Origin: Agathobacter sp.
Lineage (GTDB): Bacteria; Bacillota; Clostridia; Lachnospirales; Lachnospiraceae
Direction: 5' to 3'
Length of the DNA: 64,000 nt
Assembly: GCA_017409825.1 (NCBI GenBank)
Contig: JAFQRZ010000003.1
Span: forward strand, 1 to 64,000
The notes beneath the pieces were generated by a model. That model made no database searches and was not told the origin of the DNA. It saw only the letters and a list, made by a program, of their open reading frames with translations. Shown here piece by piece: positions 19,036 through 27,924 of this stretch (its first letter is position 1; each line of letters starts with the position of its first letter). Both the position numbers and the translations under genes were made by a program.

Positions 19036-20454
19036 ATGCAGATTAATCGTAATATGTCCGCTGTAGTTGCAAACAATCAGTTGTTGGGAATCGAGGAAAG
19101 ATTATCAGCGTCTATCGAAAGATTATCCAGTGGTTTAAAAATAAATAGAGCAAGTGACAATCCTGCGGGAATGGCTATCTCCAATAAAATGAAAGCACAG
19201 ATTGATGCTTTGGATCAGGCGGAAGCAAATGCGGCAGATGGTATTTCTGTTGTTCAAATTGCAGATGGTGCGTTAAATGAGGTAAGTAGTATTTTGCAGA
19301 GAATGCGTGAGCTTTCCGTTCAGGCTGCAAACGGCATCAATTCTTTCAATGATAGAAAGAGTATGCAGGATGAGGTAGACGAATTAGTAAAAGAAGTTGA
19401 CCGCATTTCTTCTGACACAGAATACAATACAAAGAAATTATTAGATGGCTCATCAAATGTTCGCGTATATGGAGATAATGGCAGCCGCTATCAGGTATCG
19501 GATTCTGTAGATGCAAAGATTTACAGTCTTAACGTAGAATCTGTAGCAACACAGGCAACCGTTGCTGTGGAATACGAAGTGCCTCAGGTGGAAGGCAGCA
19601 TTACCATTAATGGTGTAGAGGCAAAGATTACAAGGGGAATGACAAGAGAAGCATATTTAGAAACCGTTCGTAATGCAGCAACCGAAGCTGGTTGTAGTGT
19701 GAAACTCGAAGGAAATCAAATGTTGATTCATTCTGACTATTATGGATACGAGGAAGAGATTTCGGTTACAGTAACAGAAGAACTTGCAGTAGCTTCAGGA
19801 ATTACAACACATGAGGACTGTGTGTATGTGCCAGATGAGAAAGTATACAAGGTAGATACCACTGGTGTAGACGCAGTAGTTACCATTCCTACACAGTTAG
19901 AAGCATCTGGTTTCACAACAACAACAACTGTAGAATGTGATGGAAACAGAGTTATTGTTACAGACAATGATGGATTCTCGATTGATTTTCTTTTAGATGC
20001 GGATTATAAACCAACTGCCGATGCTGCAAATGGAAACTTTGAAATTGATGTTACAGATATCGGTTCTTTGACTATCCAGATTGGGGCGAATGAGTACCAG
20101 ACCATGGATGTAAGAATTGATGAGATTTCTGCATATACACTTTACTTAGATACGGTAGATGTAGCCATTGAAAATGGTGCAGACCGAGCAATGAATACCT
20201 TAGATGATGCAATCGCAAAGGTTTCTGCAAGTCGCTCTCGTATCGGTGCTTTCCAGAATCGTTTGGAATATGCGGAAAAGAGTTTATCTTCTTCCGTAGA
20301 AAATATTACCGCTGCTTACTCTGGTCTTTTGGATACAGATATGGCAGAAGAAATGTCAGAATACACACAGCAGAATATTTTAAATCAGGCTGCGATTTCT
20401 GTTCTTTCACAGGCAAATGAATTGCCACAGCAGATTTTATCTATGTTGCAGTAA
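19036..20454 (+). CDS. Flagellin
   Basis: The 472-residue protein has the conserved flagellin D0/D1 ends. These are MQINRNMSAVVANNQLLGIEE and the SSGLKINRASDNPAGMAIS signature at the N-terminus, and SRSRIGAFQNRLEYAEKSL plus the LSQANELPQQILSMLQ tail at the C-terminus. Residues about 165-385 form a variable, Thr/Val-rich exposed domain. It polymerises outside the cell into the flagellar filament after type III export. A sigma-28 promoter lies upstream and the chaperone gene fliS starts 15 bases downstream. The usual symbol would be fliC or hag; I leave it open. Confidence 0.95.
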   Translation: MQINRNMSAVVANNQLLGIEERLSASIERLSSGLKINRASDNPAGMAISNKMKAQIDALDQAEANAADGISVVQIADGALNEVSSILQRMRELSVQAANGINSFNDRKSMQDEVDELVKEVDRISSDTEYNTKKLLDGSSNVRVYGDNGSRYQVSDSVDAKIYSLNVESVATQATVAVEYEVPQVEGSITINGVEAKITRGMTREAYLETVRNAATEAGCSVKLEGNQMLIHSDYYGYEEEISVTVTEELAVASGITTHEDCVYVPDEKVYKVDTTGVDAVVTIPTQLEASGFTTTTTVECDGNRVIVTDNDGFSIDFLLDADYKPTADAANGNFEIDVTDIGSLTIQIGANEYQTMDVRIDEISAYTLYLDTVDVAIENGADRAMNTLDDAIAKVSASRSRIGAFQNRLEYAEKSLSSSVENITAAYSGLLDTDMAEEMSEYTQQNILNQAAISVLSQANELPQQILSMLQ

Positions 20455-20469
20455 TAGCTGGAGGAAGCT

Positions 20470-20943
20470 ATGGAAAATAGTTTGAAACAAGAGTTTACGA
20501 GACGACTCAGCCAGTGTAATAATGGCGAGATGATAGTCATCATGTATGACATTGTGTTTGCCTATATGGATGAGGCGAAGAATGCTTATACTGGCGGTCT
20601 TTATGAGGATTATAAGGCGGCCGTTCGAAAAAGCCAAGGAGCGATAGATACACTAATTGGTGCATTAAATTTTAAATTTGATATTGCAAAAGATTTACAT
20701 AAGCTTTATGTTTATGCAAAAAATTGTCTGGCAAAAGCCATTTATCAGAATCGTCTGGATGGTTTAGAAGAAGCAGAAAAAATCCTGAAGCGCTTATATG
20801 CATCCTTCTATGAGGCAGCAAAATCAGACACTTCAGGACCACTGATGCGAAATACACAGCAGGTATATGCAGGTATGACCTACGGACGAACAACTTTAAA
20901 TGAAAATTGTTTTGAAGATAATCACAGAGGATTCTTTGTATAA
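20470..20943 (+). CDS. fliS: Flagellin chaperone FliS
   Basis: FliS binds the C-terminal helices of flagellin in the cytoplasm and keeps it unfolded for export. The 157-residue helical protein has the family layout: Gln/Asn-rich N-terminus, LSQCNNGEMIVIMYDI helix, KSQGAIDTLIGALNF helix and the C-terminal tail. The start follows CTGGAGGAAGCT. It is cotranscribed with flagellin. The stop codon lies inside the terminator hairpin, and the last 22 bases overlap the convergent DUF2508 gene. Confidence 0.88.
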   Translation: MENSLKQEFTRRLSQCNNGEMIVIMYDIVFAYMDEAKNAYTGGLYEDYKAAVRKSQGAIDTLIGALNFKFDIAKDLHKLYVYAKNCLAKAIYQNRLDGLEEAEKILKRLYASFYEAAKSDTSGPLMRNTQQVYAGMTYGRTTLNENCFEDNHRGFFV

Positions 20944-21158
20944 GAGTCCTCTAATTTTTTTGCACAATTAAGTAAATAATGATAACGAGTTTGAACGGCT
21001 TTGGTTTGGTAAATGTAGTAATCAATAAGCTCTGGCTCGGTTACCTGCTGAAGGTTCGTATAGGCCGCATTTAATTCGGATGCGGTCTTTTCAATATCGT
21101 CTTTTAAAATCATATAAGGGGTATTATCATGTGAAGGTTGAAGTTTAAAAAGTTTCAT
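20922..21158 (-). CDS. DUF2508 (YaaL-like) protein
   Basis: This 78-residue helical protein contains the DUF2508 core: DDIEKTASELNAAYTNLQQVTEPELIDYYIYQTKAVQTRYHYLL. The family is widespread in Firmicutes; its role is unknown. AGAGGTG with 5-base spacing supports the start. The stop codon overlaps the 3' end of fliS on the other strand, so transcripts of the two genes would be complementary at their ends. Confidence 0.8.
   Translation of the reverse strand: MKLFKLQPSHDNTPYMILKDDIEKTASELNAAYTNLQQVTEPELIDYYIYQTKAVQTRYHYLLNCAKKLEDSYTKNPL
20926..20961 (+). terminator. Terminator of the flagellin-fliS operon
   Basis: AGAGGATTCT (20926-20935) pairs with AGAGTCCTCT (20943-20952) with one G-U pair and a 7-base loop, followed by AATTTTTTT. 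The fliS stop codon is in the stem-loop. Confidence 0.85.
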
Positions 21159-21285
21159 ATATGCACCTCTTTCCTAATGGTTCCCTTTTTTAAAATTATA
21201 AGCAAAAAATGGGAATTCTATACAAAAAAGCATGGTCGAATTTCGTCGTATATTCACAAACTTTCGATAAAAAATTGAAAAATCA

Positions 21286-21314
21286 TAGACAGCCCCCAAA
21301 GAGGTTGCTATAAT
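21286..21314 (+). promoter_or_regulatory. Promoter of the Tad pilus operon
   Basis: TAGACA (21286-21291), 17 bases, then a perfect TATAAT (21309-21314), 48 bases before the first tad gene. It is the only clear promoter I see upstream of the tightly packed 21362-29684 gene run. Confidence 0.7.
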
Positions 21315-21361
21315 CCGGTTCAAAGTTTCCGCGGTAAACAAATAAGCAAAATGGAGGTTGC

Positions 21362-22390
21362 ATGAACAAAACAAAACTTGCAATTTGCATGAAGGACCTG
21401 GAGTACCAGGAACGCTTTGTAAATTGTTTTATGAATCATTACAATCACCAGTATGAGCTGCATGTTTTTTCAGGTCAGGATTCGTTACAAAACATACATC
21501 CAATGGAATATGCGGTCATTATTACTGGGGAGTATAGCACAGAGGAGCTGACGAATTTTGTAGAAAGTGGACAGATACTTTTAAACCTGACAGAAAATTT
21601 TGAGGAAAAGAAAGATACATTAGAGGAGAATATTGTATACACAGAAAAATATCAGGAGGTATATAAGATTGCAGAACTGGTAGAGTATCTGGTAGCGGAG
21701 CAGAGCACGATTCCTGGGAAGGTGTCGAAGGCAACGTATGAATGTATCGGTGTATATTCTCTGACTCAGGAAATGTATCAGATTCCGTTTTCTGTTTTAC
21801 TGGGAAAGACATTGGGCGAGCATCAAAAGGTGTTGGTTTTGGATTTGCAAAACTATAGCGGTCTAGGCATAGCGGCAGAGGGGATGGCCACTATGGGACT
21901 AGAGGATATGCTGAGTGCTGTGACGACAGGAAATCATAGCAGAAGCCGCATATTGGAATGTATCCGTCATGAGCCTACATGGGATTATGTATGCTCCGTT
22001 CAAAATAATCAATGCTTGGCAGAAGGGACAGATACGCTATATGAAGCATTGATAGACCTACTAGTACAGGAACTGGGATATCAAAAGATTATCATCAACT
22101 TTGGTTCCATGTTTTTAGGACAATTGGAGCTGATGGCACAGTGCCAGAAACTGTATCTGCTATGTGGCAAGGAAGCTGGAGGCGCGTGGCGAGAGGAAAA
22201 TTTTCGACAAGAAACATCGCGTCAGGGAAAAGAAGAGCTGGTGCAGCGAATGCGAAGAATCGAAATACCATCCAATTCGAATCGAGAAGCTTCTTGGAGT
22301 TCCTTGGCTGAAAAATGGAGTTGGGGTCCATTAGGAGAAATGCTGCGGGAAGAAGCAGAACGGGGGAAAATACGTGGAGCAACTATGTGA
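21362..22390 (+). CDS. TadZ/CpaE-like protein of the Tad pilus
   Basis: The 342-residue protein has an N-terminal receiver-like half (to about residue 115) and a ParA/MinD-like half beginning YECIGVYSLTQEMYQIPFSVLLG. There the P-loop glycines and lysine are lost, so ATP binding is doubtful. TadZ/CpaE proteins localise the pilus machine. Its position as first gene, directly before the TadA ATPase gene and overlapping it by 17 bases, supports the assignment. GGAGG before ATG 21362 supports the start. Confidence 0.75.
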   Translation: MNKTKLAICMKDLEYQERFVNCFMNHYNHQYELHVFSGQDSLQNIHPMEYAVIITGEYSTEELTNFVESGQILLNLTENFEEKKDTLEENIVYTEKYQEVYKIAELVEYLVAEQSTIPGKVSKATYECIGVYSLTQEMYQIPFSVLLGKTLGEHQKVLVLDLQNYSGLGIAAEGMATMGLEDMLSAVTTGNHSRSRILECIRHEPTWDYVCSVQNNQCLAEGTDTLYEALIDLLVQELGYQKIIINFGSMFLGQLELMAQCQKLYLLCGKEAGGAWREENFRQETSRQGKEELVQRMRRIEIPSNSNREASWSSLAEKWSWGPLGEMLREEAERGKIRGATM

Positions 22391-23528
22391 AGCGATTCGT
22401 AGGCAGGTTCTGGAACGGATGGATTTTTCCAGGGAGCTAGAAGATGTAGAACTTCAGGAGTTAATCGCAAAAGAAATGTCCTATCAGAAAGAGGCGGAAC
22501 GCCTTAGTATCCAACAAAGAATTTTTGTGGAGCAAAGGGTTTTTAATTCCTTACGAAAGCTGGATGTGTTACAAGAGCTTTTGGAGGATGATGCGATTAC
22601 AGAGATTATGGTGAATGGACCAAATCATATTTTTTATGAGAAAAATGGGCAGTTTTGGGAACACCCGTATCATTTCGCGTCCGAAGAGAAATTGCAGGAT
22701 GTCGTACAACAGATTGTAGGAAAACACAATCGAGTTGTAAATTTAACCAGCCCCATCGTGGATACACGATTGGAGGATGGATCTAGAGTAAATATCGTTC
22801 TTATGCCAATTGCCATTGATGGTTCGGCGATTTCCATACGAAAGTTTGGAAAAGAGCCTATCGATATGCAGGCATTGATAAATTTCGGAACCCTAAATCA
22901 AGAGGTTGCCGAATTTCTAAAACAAATTGTGGTTGACAGATATAACATTTTTATTTCTGGAGGAACCAGTTCTGGGAAAACCACATTTCTAAATGCGTTA
23001 TCCGCATTTATACCACCAAATGAAAGAGTCATAACCATTGAAGATTCCGCGGAACTTCAGCTACAACAGACACCAAATCTCGTTCGTCTTGAAACACGAA
23101 ATCAGAATCAAGAGGGTGTAAAAGAGATTAGTGCACGTGAACTGATTCATACCGCATTACGTATGCGACCAGACCGGATTATTGTCGGGGAATGCAGAGG
23201 CGAGGAAGCATTGGATATGTTGCAGGCAATGAATACGGGACATGATGGAAGTTTATCCACCGGACATGGGAATTCGATTCGGGATATGCTAAGTCGTCTT
23301 GAAATGATGGTACTGATGGGCAACGAGCTCCCTTTGCAGGCGATTCGTCAACAAATTGCCATGGGGATTGATATTATGATTCATTTGGAAAGAGGCAGAG
23401 ACCATAAACGAAGAGTGGTGGAGATTTCAGAAGTGGTAGAAGTGAAGGATGGCGAAATTCAATTAAATCCACTATATCAATATCAGGATGGACTACAAAA
23501 GGTAGGGATGCTAATTGCAAGGAGGTAG
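22374..23528 (+). CDS. tadA: Tad pilus assembly ATPase TadA/CpaF
   Basis: TadA is the secretion ATPase that powers Flp pilus assembly at the cytoplasmic face. The 384-residue protein has the N-terminal domain with ITEIMVNGPNHIFYEKNG, Walker A ISGGTSSGKTT, an Asp box RVITIEDSAELQL, Walker B region PDRIIVGECRGEEALDML and a His box (TGHDGSLSTGHGNS). Length fits the CpaF family. It starts at GTG 22374, inside the end of the upstream gene. Confidence 0.93.
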   Translation: MEQLCEAIRRQVLERMDFSRELEDVELQELIAKEMSYQKEAERLSIQQRIFVEQRVFNSLRKLDVLQELLEDDAITEIMVNGPNHIFYEKNGQFWEHPYHFASEEKLQDVVQQIVGKHNRVVNLTSPIVDTRLEDGSRVNIVLMPIAIDGSAISIRKFGKEPIDMQALINFGTLNQEVAEFLKQIVVDRYNIFISGGTSSGKTTFLNALSAFIPPNERVITIEDSAELQLQQTPNLVRLETRNQNQEGVKEISARELIHTALRMRPDRIIVGECRGEEALDMLQAMNTGHDGSLSTGHGNSIRDMLSRLEMMVLMGNELPLQAIRQQIAMGIDIMIHLERGRDHKRRVVEISEVVEVKDGEIQLNPLYQYQDGLQKVGMLIARR

Positions 23529-23531
23529 AAA

Positions 23532-24248
23532 ATGTCTGCAAAAGAGCTGGGGGTAGTAGCGCTCAAATCCATAGGAATAACGGCTGTAATTATGTTGCTT
23601 TTTTATCGGTCTATTGGGGCAGGCATTTTATTTCCTGTGATTGGATTCCTGGTATTTCGACAGTCACAAGAAGCGAGTCAAGAAGCAGCTAAAGCGAGGC
23701 TTCAAGAGGAGTTTTTACATGGAATCGGCGTTTTAAATAGTTCTTTGCAGGCGGGATTATCCATGGAAAATGCCTGGAAGGAGGTAGAGAAGGAAACGCG
23801 GGTTTTATATGGGAAAGAGTCAGAATTTTATTTGGAAATAAAAGAAATGAATCAAAGAGTCGCCCATAATATGCCAATTGAAAAGCTGTTTTTGGATTTT
23901 GCGTATCGATGTCGATTGGAGGATATCATCCAGTTTGCAGAGCTTTTAGAATTTGGGAAACGAAGTGGGAGCAATTGGAAGAAAATTATTGATGTAACCG
24001 CGAATCAGATGACAGAACAGCAGGAGGCGAAGCAGCAAATTGAGGTTATGGTAGCAGAAAAGAAAATGGAGCAGCAGGTTATGAATGTGATGCCCTTGGG
24101 GCTGCTTGCGTTTTTGCAGTTCTCGGCGTGGGACTATATGGCGGTTTTGTACCATAACTGGTTTGGGGTGATATGCATGACTATTTTCTTGGTTGGGTAT
24201 GTGGCTGCTATTATACTTTCGCAAAAAATTTTGAAGGTGGAACTATGA
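23532..24248 (+). CDS. TadB-like inner-membrane pilus protein (T2SSF family)
   Basis: The 238-residue protein has two N-terminal hydrophobic helices (about 10-45), a cytoplasmic GspF-like helical domain (LHGIGVLNSSLQAGLSMENAWKE.. and FAELLEFGKRSGSNW), and two C-terminal helices (about 185-235). TadB and TadC form the membrane platform on which TadA acts. An AAGGAGG site overlaps the stop of tadA. The next gene starts in the ATGA overlap at its stop codon. Confidence 0.88.
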   Translation: MSAKELGVVALKSIGITAVIMLLFYRSIGAGILFPVIGFLVFRQSQEASQEAAKARLQEEFLHGIGVLNSSLQAGLSMENAWKEVEKETRVLYGKESEFYLEIKEMNQRVAHNMPIEKLFLDFAYRCRLEDIIQFAELLEFGKRSGSNWKKIIDVTANQMTEQQEAKQQIEVMVAEKKMEQQVMNVMPLGLLAFLQFSAWDYMAVLYHNWFGVICMTIFLVGYVAAIILSQKILKVEL

Positions 24249-25447
24249 AGAAAAAACGAATAGATAAAGCAAAAATCATCGTAGCTTTTCTACTTCTGCT
24301 CGGGGTATCCATAGTTGCAGATATGACAAAGGTGGAACAAATAAAAGACGGCAGGATAGAAAGAGAAACGTTGAATGGGGAAGAGAAAAGACTTCAGCTT
24401 GAGCTCGATATTGAGGAAATCATAGAGAATTATGAATATTCTTTCGAAGTGTTACCGGCAAATCCGACGAAGGAGGAAGCAGAGGCATATTTTGAAAAAA
24501 CAATTGCAGAGATAGATAAGGATTTTGAAGGCATAAAAACAGATGTGCCCTTACGAGAGGTTTATTTCGACGGAATTGTAAAAGTAAAATGGAGTTTCCA
24601 GCCGTTTGGGCTTGTGGATTCGGAAGGTAAGGTTTATGTGGAAAAGCTGCAAGAGGAGGAAACGACTATTACGACACAAGCTACACTCGTTTGTGGAGCA
24701 TACGAGAGGATATATACATTTCCGTTTTTGTTGAAAGCTCCAGAATTAACCGAGGCAGAGCAGCTTTTGCAAGAAATAGATGGTTGGCTAGAAACACAGA
24801 TGGAACAGGAAGGAAGTACACAGATACAACTACCAACAGAACTTAATGGAATACCCTTGGAGTGGTCAGAGAAGAAGGAGTATATTACGCCACAGATATT
24901 GCTGTTGGAGGTTTTGGCATTGGTTATGCTTGGCGTAGTATCTAAGCGAAAGCGTATAGCGGAGGAAAAAAAACAGCTTGGGGAGATGGAGAAGGATTAT
25001 CCAGATATCGTGAGTCAATTATCCCTTTTGCTCGGAGCGGGAATGACGACACGACAAGCCTGGAATCGAATTGCTTCACAATATCGTTTTAAACGAAAAA
25101 ATGACATGATAATGGAGCGGATGGTATATGAGAGTATTTTACGTATGAACCGGCGGCTGACTGAGGGAGAGAGCGAACGGGTAGCATATCAACAGTTTAC
25201 CGAAGAAATTCCGGCAAGCTGTTATCACAAGTTAATCCGCATTCTGCTTGGAAATTTGGAAAAAGGAACACAGGGAATTTGTATTCGCTTGGAAGAAGAA
25301 AGTCGACTGGCATTTGAAAAGAGAATACTACAGGCAAAGAAGCAGGGAGAGGAAGCTTCTACGAAAATGATGATGCCGCTTATGCTTATGATGATGATTG
25401 TAATGGGGATTGTTATGATGCCGGCATTAATCGGATTTCAACTATAA
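24245..25447 (+). CDS. TadC-like protein with an extra extracytoplasmic domain
   Basis: The start is ATG 24245, overlapping the upstream stop (ATGA); longer reading frames from 24173 run through tadB. The 401-residue product has one N-terminal membrane helix (about residues 9-27). A soluble acidic domain of about 200 residues follows, with beta-rich stretches such as VKVKWSFQPFGLVDSEGKVYVE. The rest is a membrane helix near 225-240, a GspF-like domain (LSLLLGAGMTTRQAWNRIA) and a C-terminal Met-rich helix. Typical TadC lacks the large N-terminal domain, which would face outside. Confidence 0.8.
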   Translation: MKKKRIDKAKIIVAFLLLLGVSIVADMTKVEQIKDGRIERETLNGEEKRLQLELDIEEIIENYEYSFEVLPANPTKEEAEAYFEKTIAEIDKDFEGIKTDVPLREVYFDGIVKVKWSFQPFGLVDSEGKVYVEKLQEEETTITTQATLVCGAYERIYTFPFLLKAPELTEAEQLLQEIDGWLETQMEQEGSTQIQLPTELNGIPLEWSEKKEYITPQILLLEVLALVMLGVVSKRKRIAEEKKQLGEMEKDYPDIVSQLSLLLGAGMTTRQAWNRIASQYRFKRKNDMIMERMVYESILRMNRRLTEGESERVAYQQFTEEIPASCYHKLIRILLGNLEKGTQGICIRLEEESRLAFEKRILQAKKQGEEASTKMMMPLMLMMMIVMGIVMMPALIGFQL

Positions 25448-25467
25448 AAAGAAAGGAAGAACATAGG

Positions 25468-25629
25468 ATGTATAAAAAACTAGTAAAAAACCAAAGAGGT
25501 GCAGCAGTAGTGGAAATGCTGCTATTAATGGTCATTTTGATTGCAATTACGCTGATTTTTAAAGAACAACTGATTAATTTAGTTATGGATATTTTTGACA
25601 CCATTATAGAATCCGCAGGAGAAGTATAA
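25468..25629 (+). CDS. Flp-type pilin (small)
   Basis: A 53-residue protein is encoded between the TadC-like gene and the DUF5702 gene. It begins MYKKLVKNQRG then AAVVEMLLLMVILIA. This is a type IV/Flp prepilin layout: a basic leader, cleavage expected after Gly11, Glu at +5, then a hydrophobic helix. GGAAG lies ahead of ATG 25468. The product would be the major pilin after processing by the prepilin peptidase encoded at 27921. The position within a tad operon makes this likely despite its size. Confidence 0.85.
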   Translation: MYKKLVKNQRGAAVVEMLLLMVILIAITLIFKEQLINLVMDIFDTIIESAGEV

Positions 25630-25630
25630 A

Positions 25631-27067
25631 ATGAGGCAAGAAAAAGGGAGTATAACGATTTTCTCTTTGATATCTCTGTTGTTGGTTACAGCTACACTAT
25701 TTGCATTGTTGGAAGGAACACGCTTTCAAGAGCTGCGTAGATTTGCAGATTTGCAGACGAAAGCAGCTCTTGAATCAGGGTTCGCAAATTATTGTACTTG
25801 CTTATGGGAAAAGTATCATTTGCTTGGTGCGGATGAGGTGCTGCTGAAGGAGCAGGTGAAGAAATCCGCAAATGGCAGAATGGGTAGAGGGACCAACTTT
25901 CTGCGGTTAAGACCAGAGCAAATAGAGGAGAAGAGTTACACGTATATTACAGATGGAGAAGGTCGTGTTTTCATTGGGAGTGTTGCTGGTTATATGAAAG
26001 AAAATCTTTTGTATGAAGCTGCAAAAGAAATATATAGCCAATATGATGCCATAAAGCACCTTATGGATTCGAATCAGATGGATATGACGGACATCGGAGC
26101 AGCGTTGCAAGAAATCGAGCAGGCGAATACACCGAGCAAAGCGAAATCCATAGGAACAGCGAAGAGGCAGGAGATAAAAATCGATGTGGAATCCATCTTG
26201 AAAACGGTGAAGGAATGGCAAAAGCTAGGGATTTTGGAGCTTGTGATAGAAGATACAAAGAAGCTGTCAAATGCGGAATGGGATTTTAGCAATGGGCTTA
26301 TGGAACGTGTTTTGGCAGAAGGAAAAGATTATGCAGACAGTGAGGTTGGTTGGCAGGAAAGAATTCTGCTGCAGCAGTATCTATTAACCTATATGTCTAG
26401 CTTCCAAAATGTACAGGAGGGCAGGGCTTTATCCTATGAATTAGAGTATTTGCTGGGTCAGAAATCCAGCGATATTGAGAATCTAAAGTCAGTGACTACA
26501 AAACTCTTGGCAATTCGAGAGGCCGCAAATTTTCTGTATTTACTCTCAAATCCAGCGAAAGTCGCACAGGCAGATGCCGCTGCAGCTCTTATTGTAGGAG
26601 CATCACTGAATCCCATTTTATTTGAGATAGTAAAAACAGGCATATTAACCGCATGGGCTTTTGTTGAGAGTATCTTAGATGTGAGGGCGTTATTGGCAGG
26701 GAAACGAATTGCTTTGCTAAAGAGTGAAGAAACCTGGACATCAGAGCTGGCGAATCTGGGTGAGATAACAAAGGGATTTGCCATGGCAAAGGAAAGCACT
26801 TGGGGATTAAATTATGAGAATTATATAGGTGTACTTCTCTTGCTCGAAAATGAGCAGACCTTAGCAATGCGAACGATGGCGACGCAGGAGGCGACGATAC
26901 GAGAAACCTATCAAGATGCATCCTTTCGAATGGATATGCTAATTACACAGGCATGTGTCAGGGCTTCGTATTCATATCAACCAGTTTTTCCATTTTTATC
27001 TGTAATGGATGCGAAGGAAAAATGGGAATATGCGGTTTCGGCAACTACAAACTATGGATATTACTGA
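25631..27067 (+). CDS. DUF5702-type TadG-like pilus protein
   Basis: The 478-residue protein opens with MRQEKGSITIFSLISLLLVTATLFALLEG. This is a short basic leader, Gly-Ser and a hydrophobic helix like those of TadE/TadG pseudopilins, with Glu later than usual. The rest is helical and probably outside the membrane, with a hydrophobic stretch near residues 310-345. DUF5702 proteins occur in clostridial tad loci; their exact role is unknown. The start lies one base after the Flp pilin stop. Confidence 0.75.
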   Translation: MRQEKGSITIFSLISLLLVTATLFALLEGTRFQELRRFADLQTKAALESGFANYCTCLWEKYHLLGADEVLLKEQVKKSANGRMGRGTNFLRLRPEQIEEKSYTYITDGEGRVFIGSVAGYMKENLLYEAAKEIYSQYDAIKHLMDSNQMDMTDIGAALQEIEQANTPSKAKSIGTAKRQEIKIDVESILKTVKEWQKLGILELVIEDTKKLSNAEWDFSNGLMERVLAEGKDYADSEVGWQERILLQQYLLTYMSSFQNVQEGRALSYELEYLLGQKSSDIENLKSVTTKLLAIREAANFLYLLSNPAKVAQADAAAALIVGASLNPILFEIVKTGILTAWAFVESILDVRALLAGKRIALLKSEETWTSELANLGEITKGFAMAKESTWGLNYENYIGVLLLLENEQTLAMRTMATQEATIRETYQDASFRMDMLITQACVRASYSYQPVFPFLSVMDAKEKWEYAVSATTNYGYY

Positions 27068-27084
27068 AAGGCAGGTATAAAAGG

Positions 27085-27924
27085 ATGTCTCTTTGGACCT
27101 TTTTTCAATCCGAACCAAAAAAGCGTTCTCCCCATAAACGTGCGCTTAAAATACCAAAACAAATCCAAAGAGCATCCTTTTGTATCTGCTGGAAGGGCTC
27201 ATATACCTTAGAGGCTGCGGTGGTGATTCCATTACTTGCAGCATATTTGGTGACGATGCTGTCGTTTTTTACGATTCTAAAGATTCAATGTGAAGTGGAC
27301 GAAGCCCTAATGTACGCAGGAAGGAAAACTGCGGTAGAAAGCAGTATTGTCGATTCCGAAGAGGCTCTATTATTATCGGCAGAGGCGTATTTGTTATATG
27401 CTTTGCGAGAGAATCCTCTTATCGAAAAAAACATAGAGCATGGTGTTTGGGGAATCGCCTTATGGAAGTCGGAGTTTTGGGACGAGGAAATTGTTTTACG
27501 GGCAGAATATGTGGTAAAGCTGCCAATTTCCTGTTTGGGGTTAGGTGAGATAACATTATCCAGCCAGAACCGTTTCCGAAAATGGGTAGGAGATCGACCG
27601 TTGGAGCAAGAGGGAGACTTCGTTTATGTCACGGCGCATGGAACGGTCTATCATGCAAATTTATCTTGTCGTTCCATCAATTTATCGGTACAGGATACCA
27701 CGATAGGTATGATTCCGTTCTTGCGGGGAAAAAATGGACAAATCTATTACGAATGCACACGGTGCGAATGGCAGGATAGTAAAAAAGAAAGGGTATATTA
27801 CACGGATTATGGAACACTGTATCACAAGAATATTGCATGTAGTGCAATAAAAAGAACGGTGGAGAGAATAAAGCTGGAAGATGTTGGAGAGAAGCGTCCG
27901 TGTAGTTTTTGTTATGGATCATGA
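27085..27924 (+). CDS. TadE-like pseudopilin with tandem Cys modules
   Basis: I choose ATG 27085 because upstream codons run through the DUF5702 gene. The 280-residue protein has a basic head, then CWKGSYTLEAAVVIPLLAAY, a TadE-like processing site and helix (Glu five after Gly), and a helical region. Its C-terminus carries two related units: VYVTAHGTVYHANLSCRSI and VYYTDYGTLYHKNIACSAI, each followed by Cys-containing segments (YECTRCEW and CSFCYG). The paired Cys suggest metal binding or disulfides outside the cell. Such a tail is not part of ordinary TadE. Confidence 0.75.
   Translation: MSLWTFFQSEPKKRSPHKRALKIPKQIQRASFCICWKGSYTLEAAVVIPLLAAYLVTMLSFFTILKIQCEVDEALMYAGRKTAVESSIVDSEEALLLSAEAYLLYALRENPLIEKNIEHGVWGIALWKSEFWDEEIVLRAEYVVKLPISCLGLGEITLSSQNRFRKWVGDRPLEQEGDFVYVTAHGTVYHANLSCRSINLSVQDTTIGMIPFLRGKNGQIYYECTRCEWQDSKKERVYYTDYGTLYHKNIACSAIKRTVERIKLEDVGEKRPCSFCYGS

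Noticed and set aside
24173-24244. Upstream extension of the TadC-like gene
   Set aside because: The extension lies inside the tadB-like gene in another frame; ATG 24245 with the ATGA overlap is far better.
26953-27084. Upstream extension of the TadE-like gene
   Set aside because: It is the shadow of the DUF5702 gene and contributes an unlikely Cys/Phe-rich leader.
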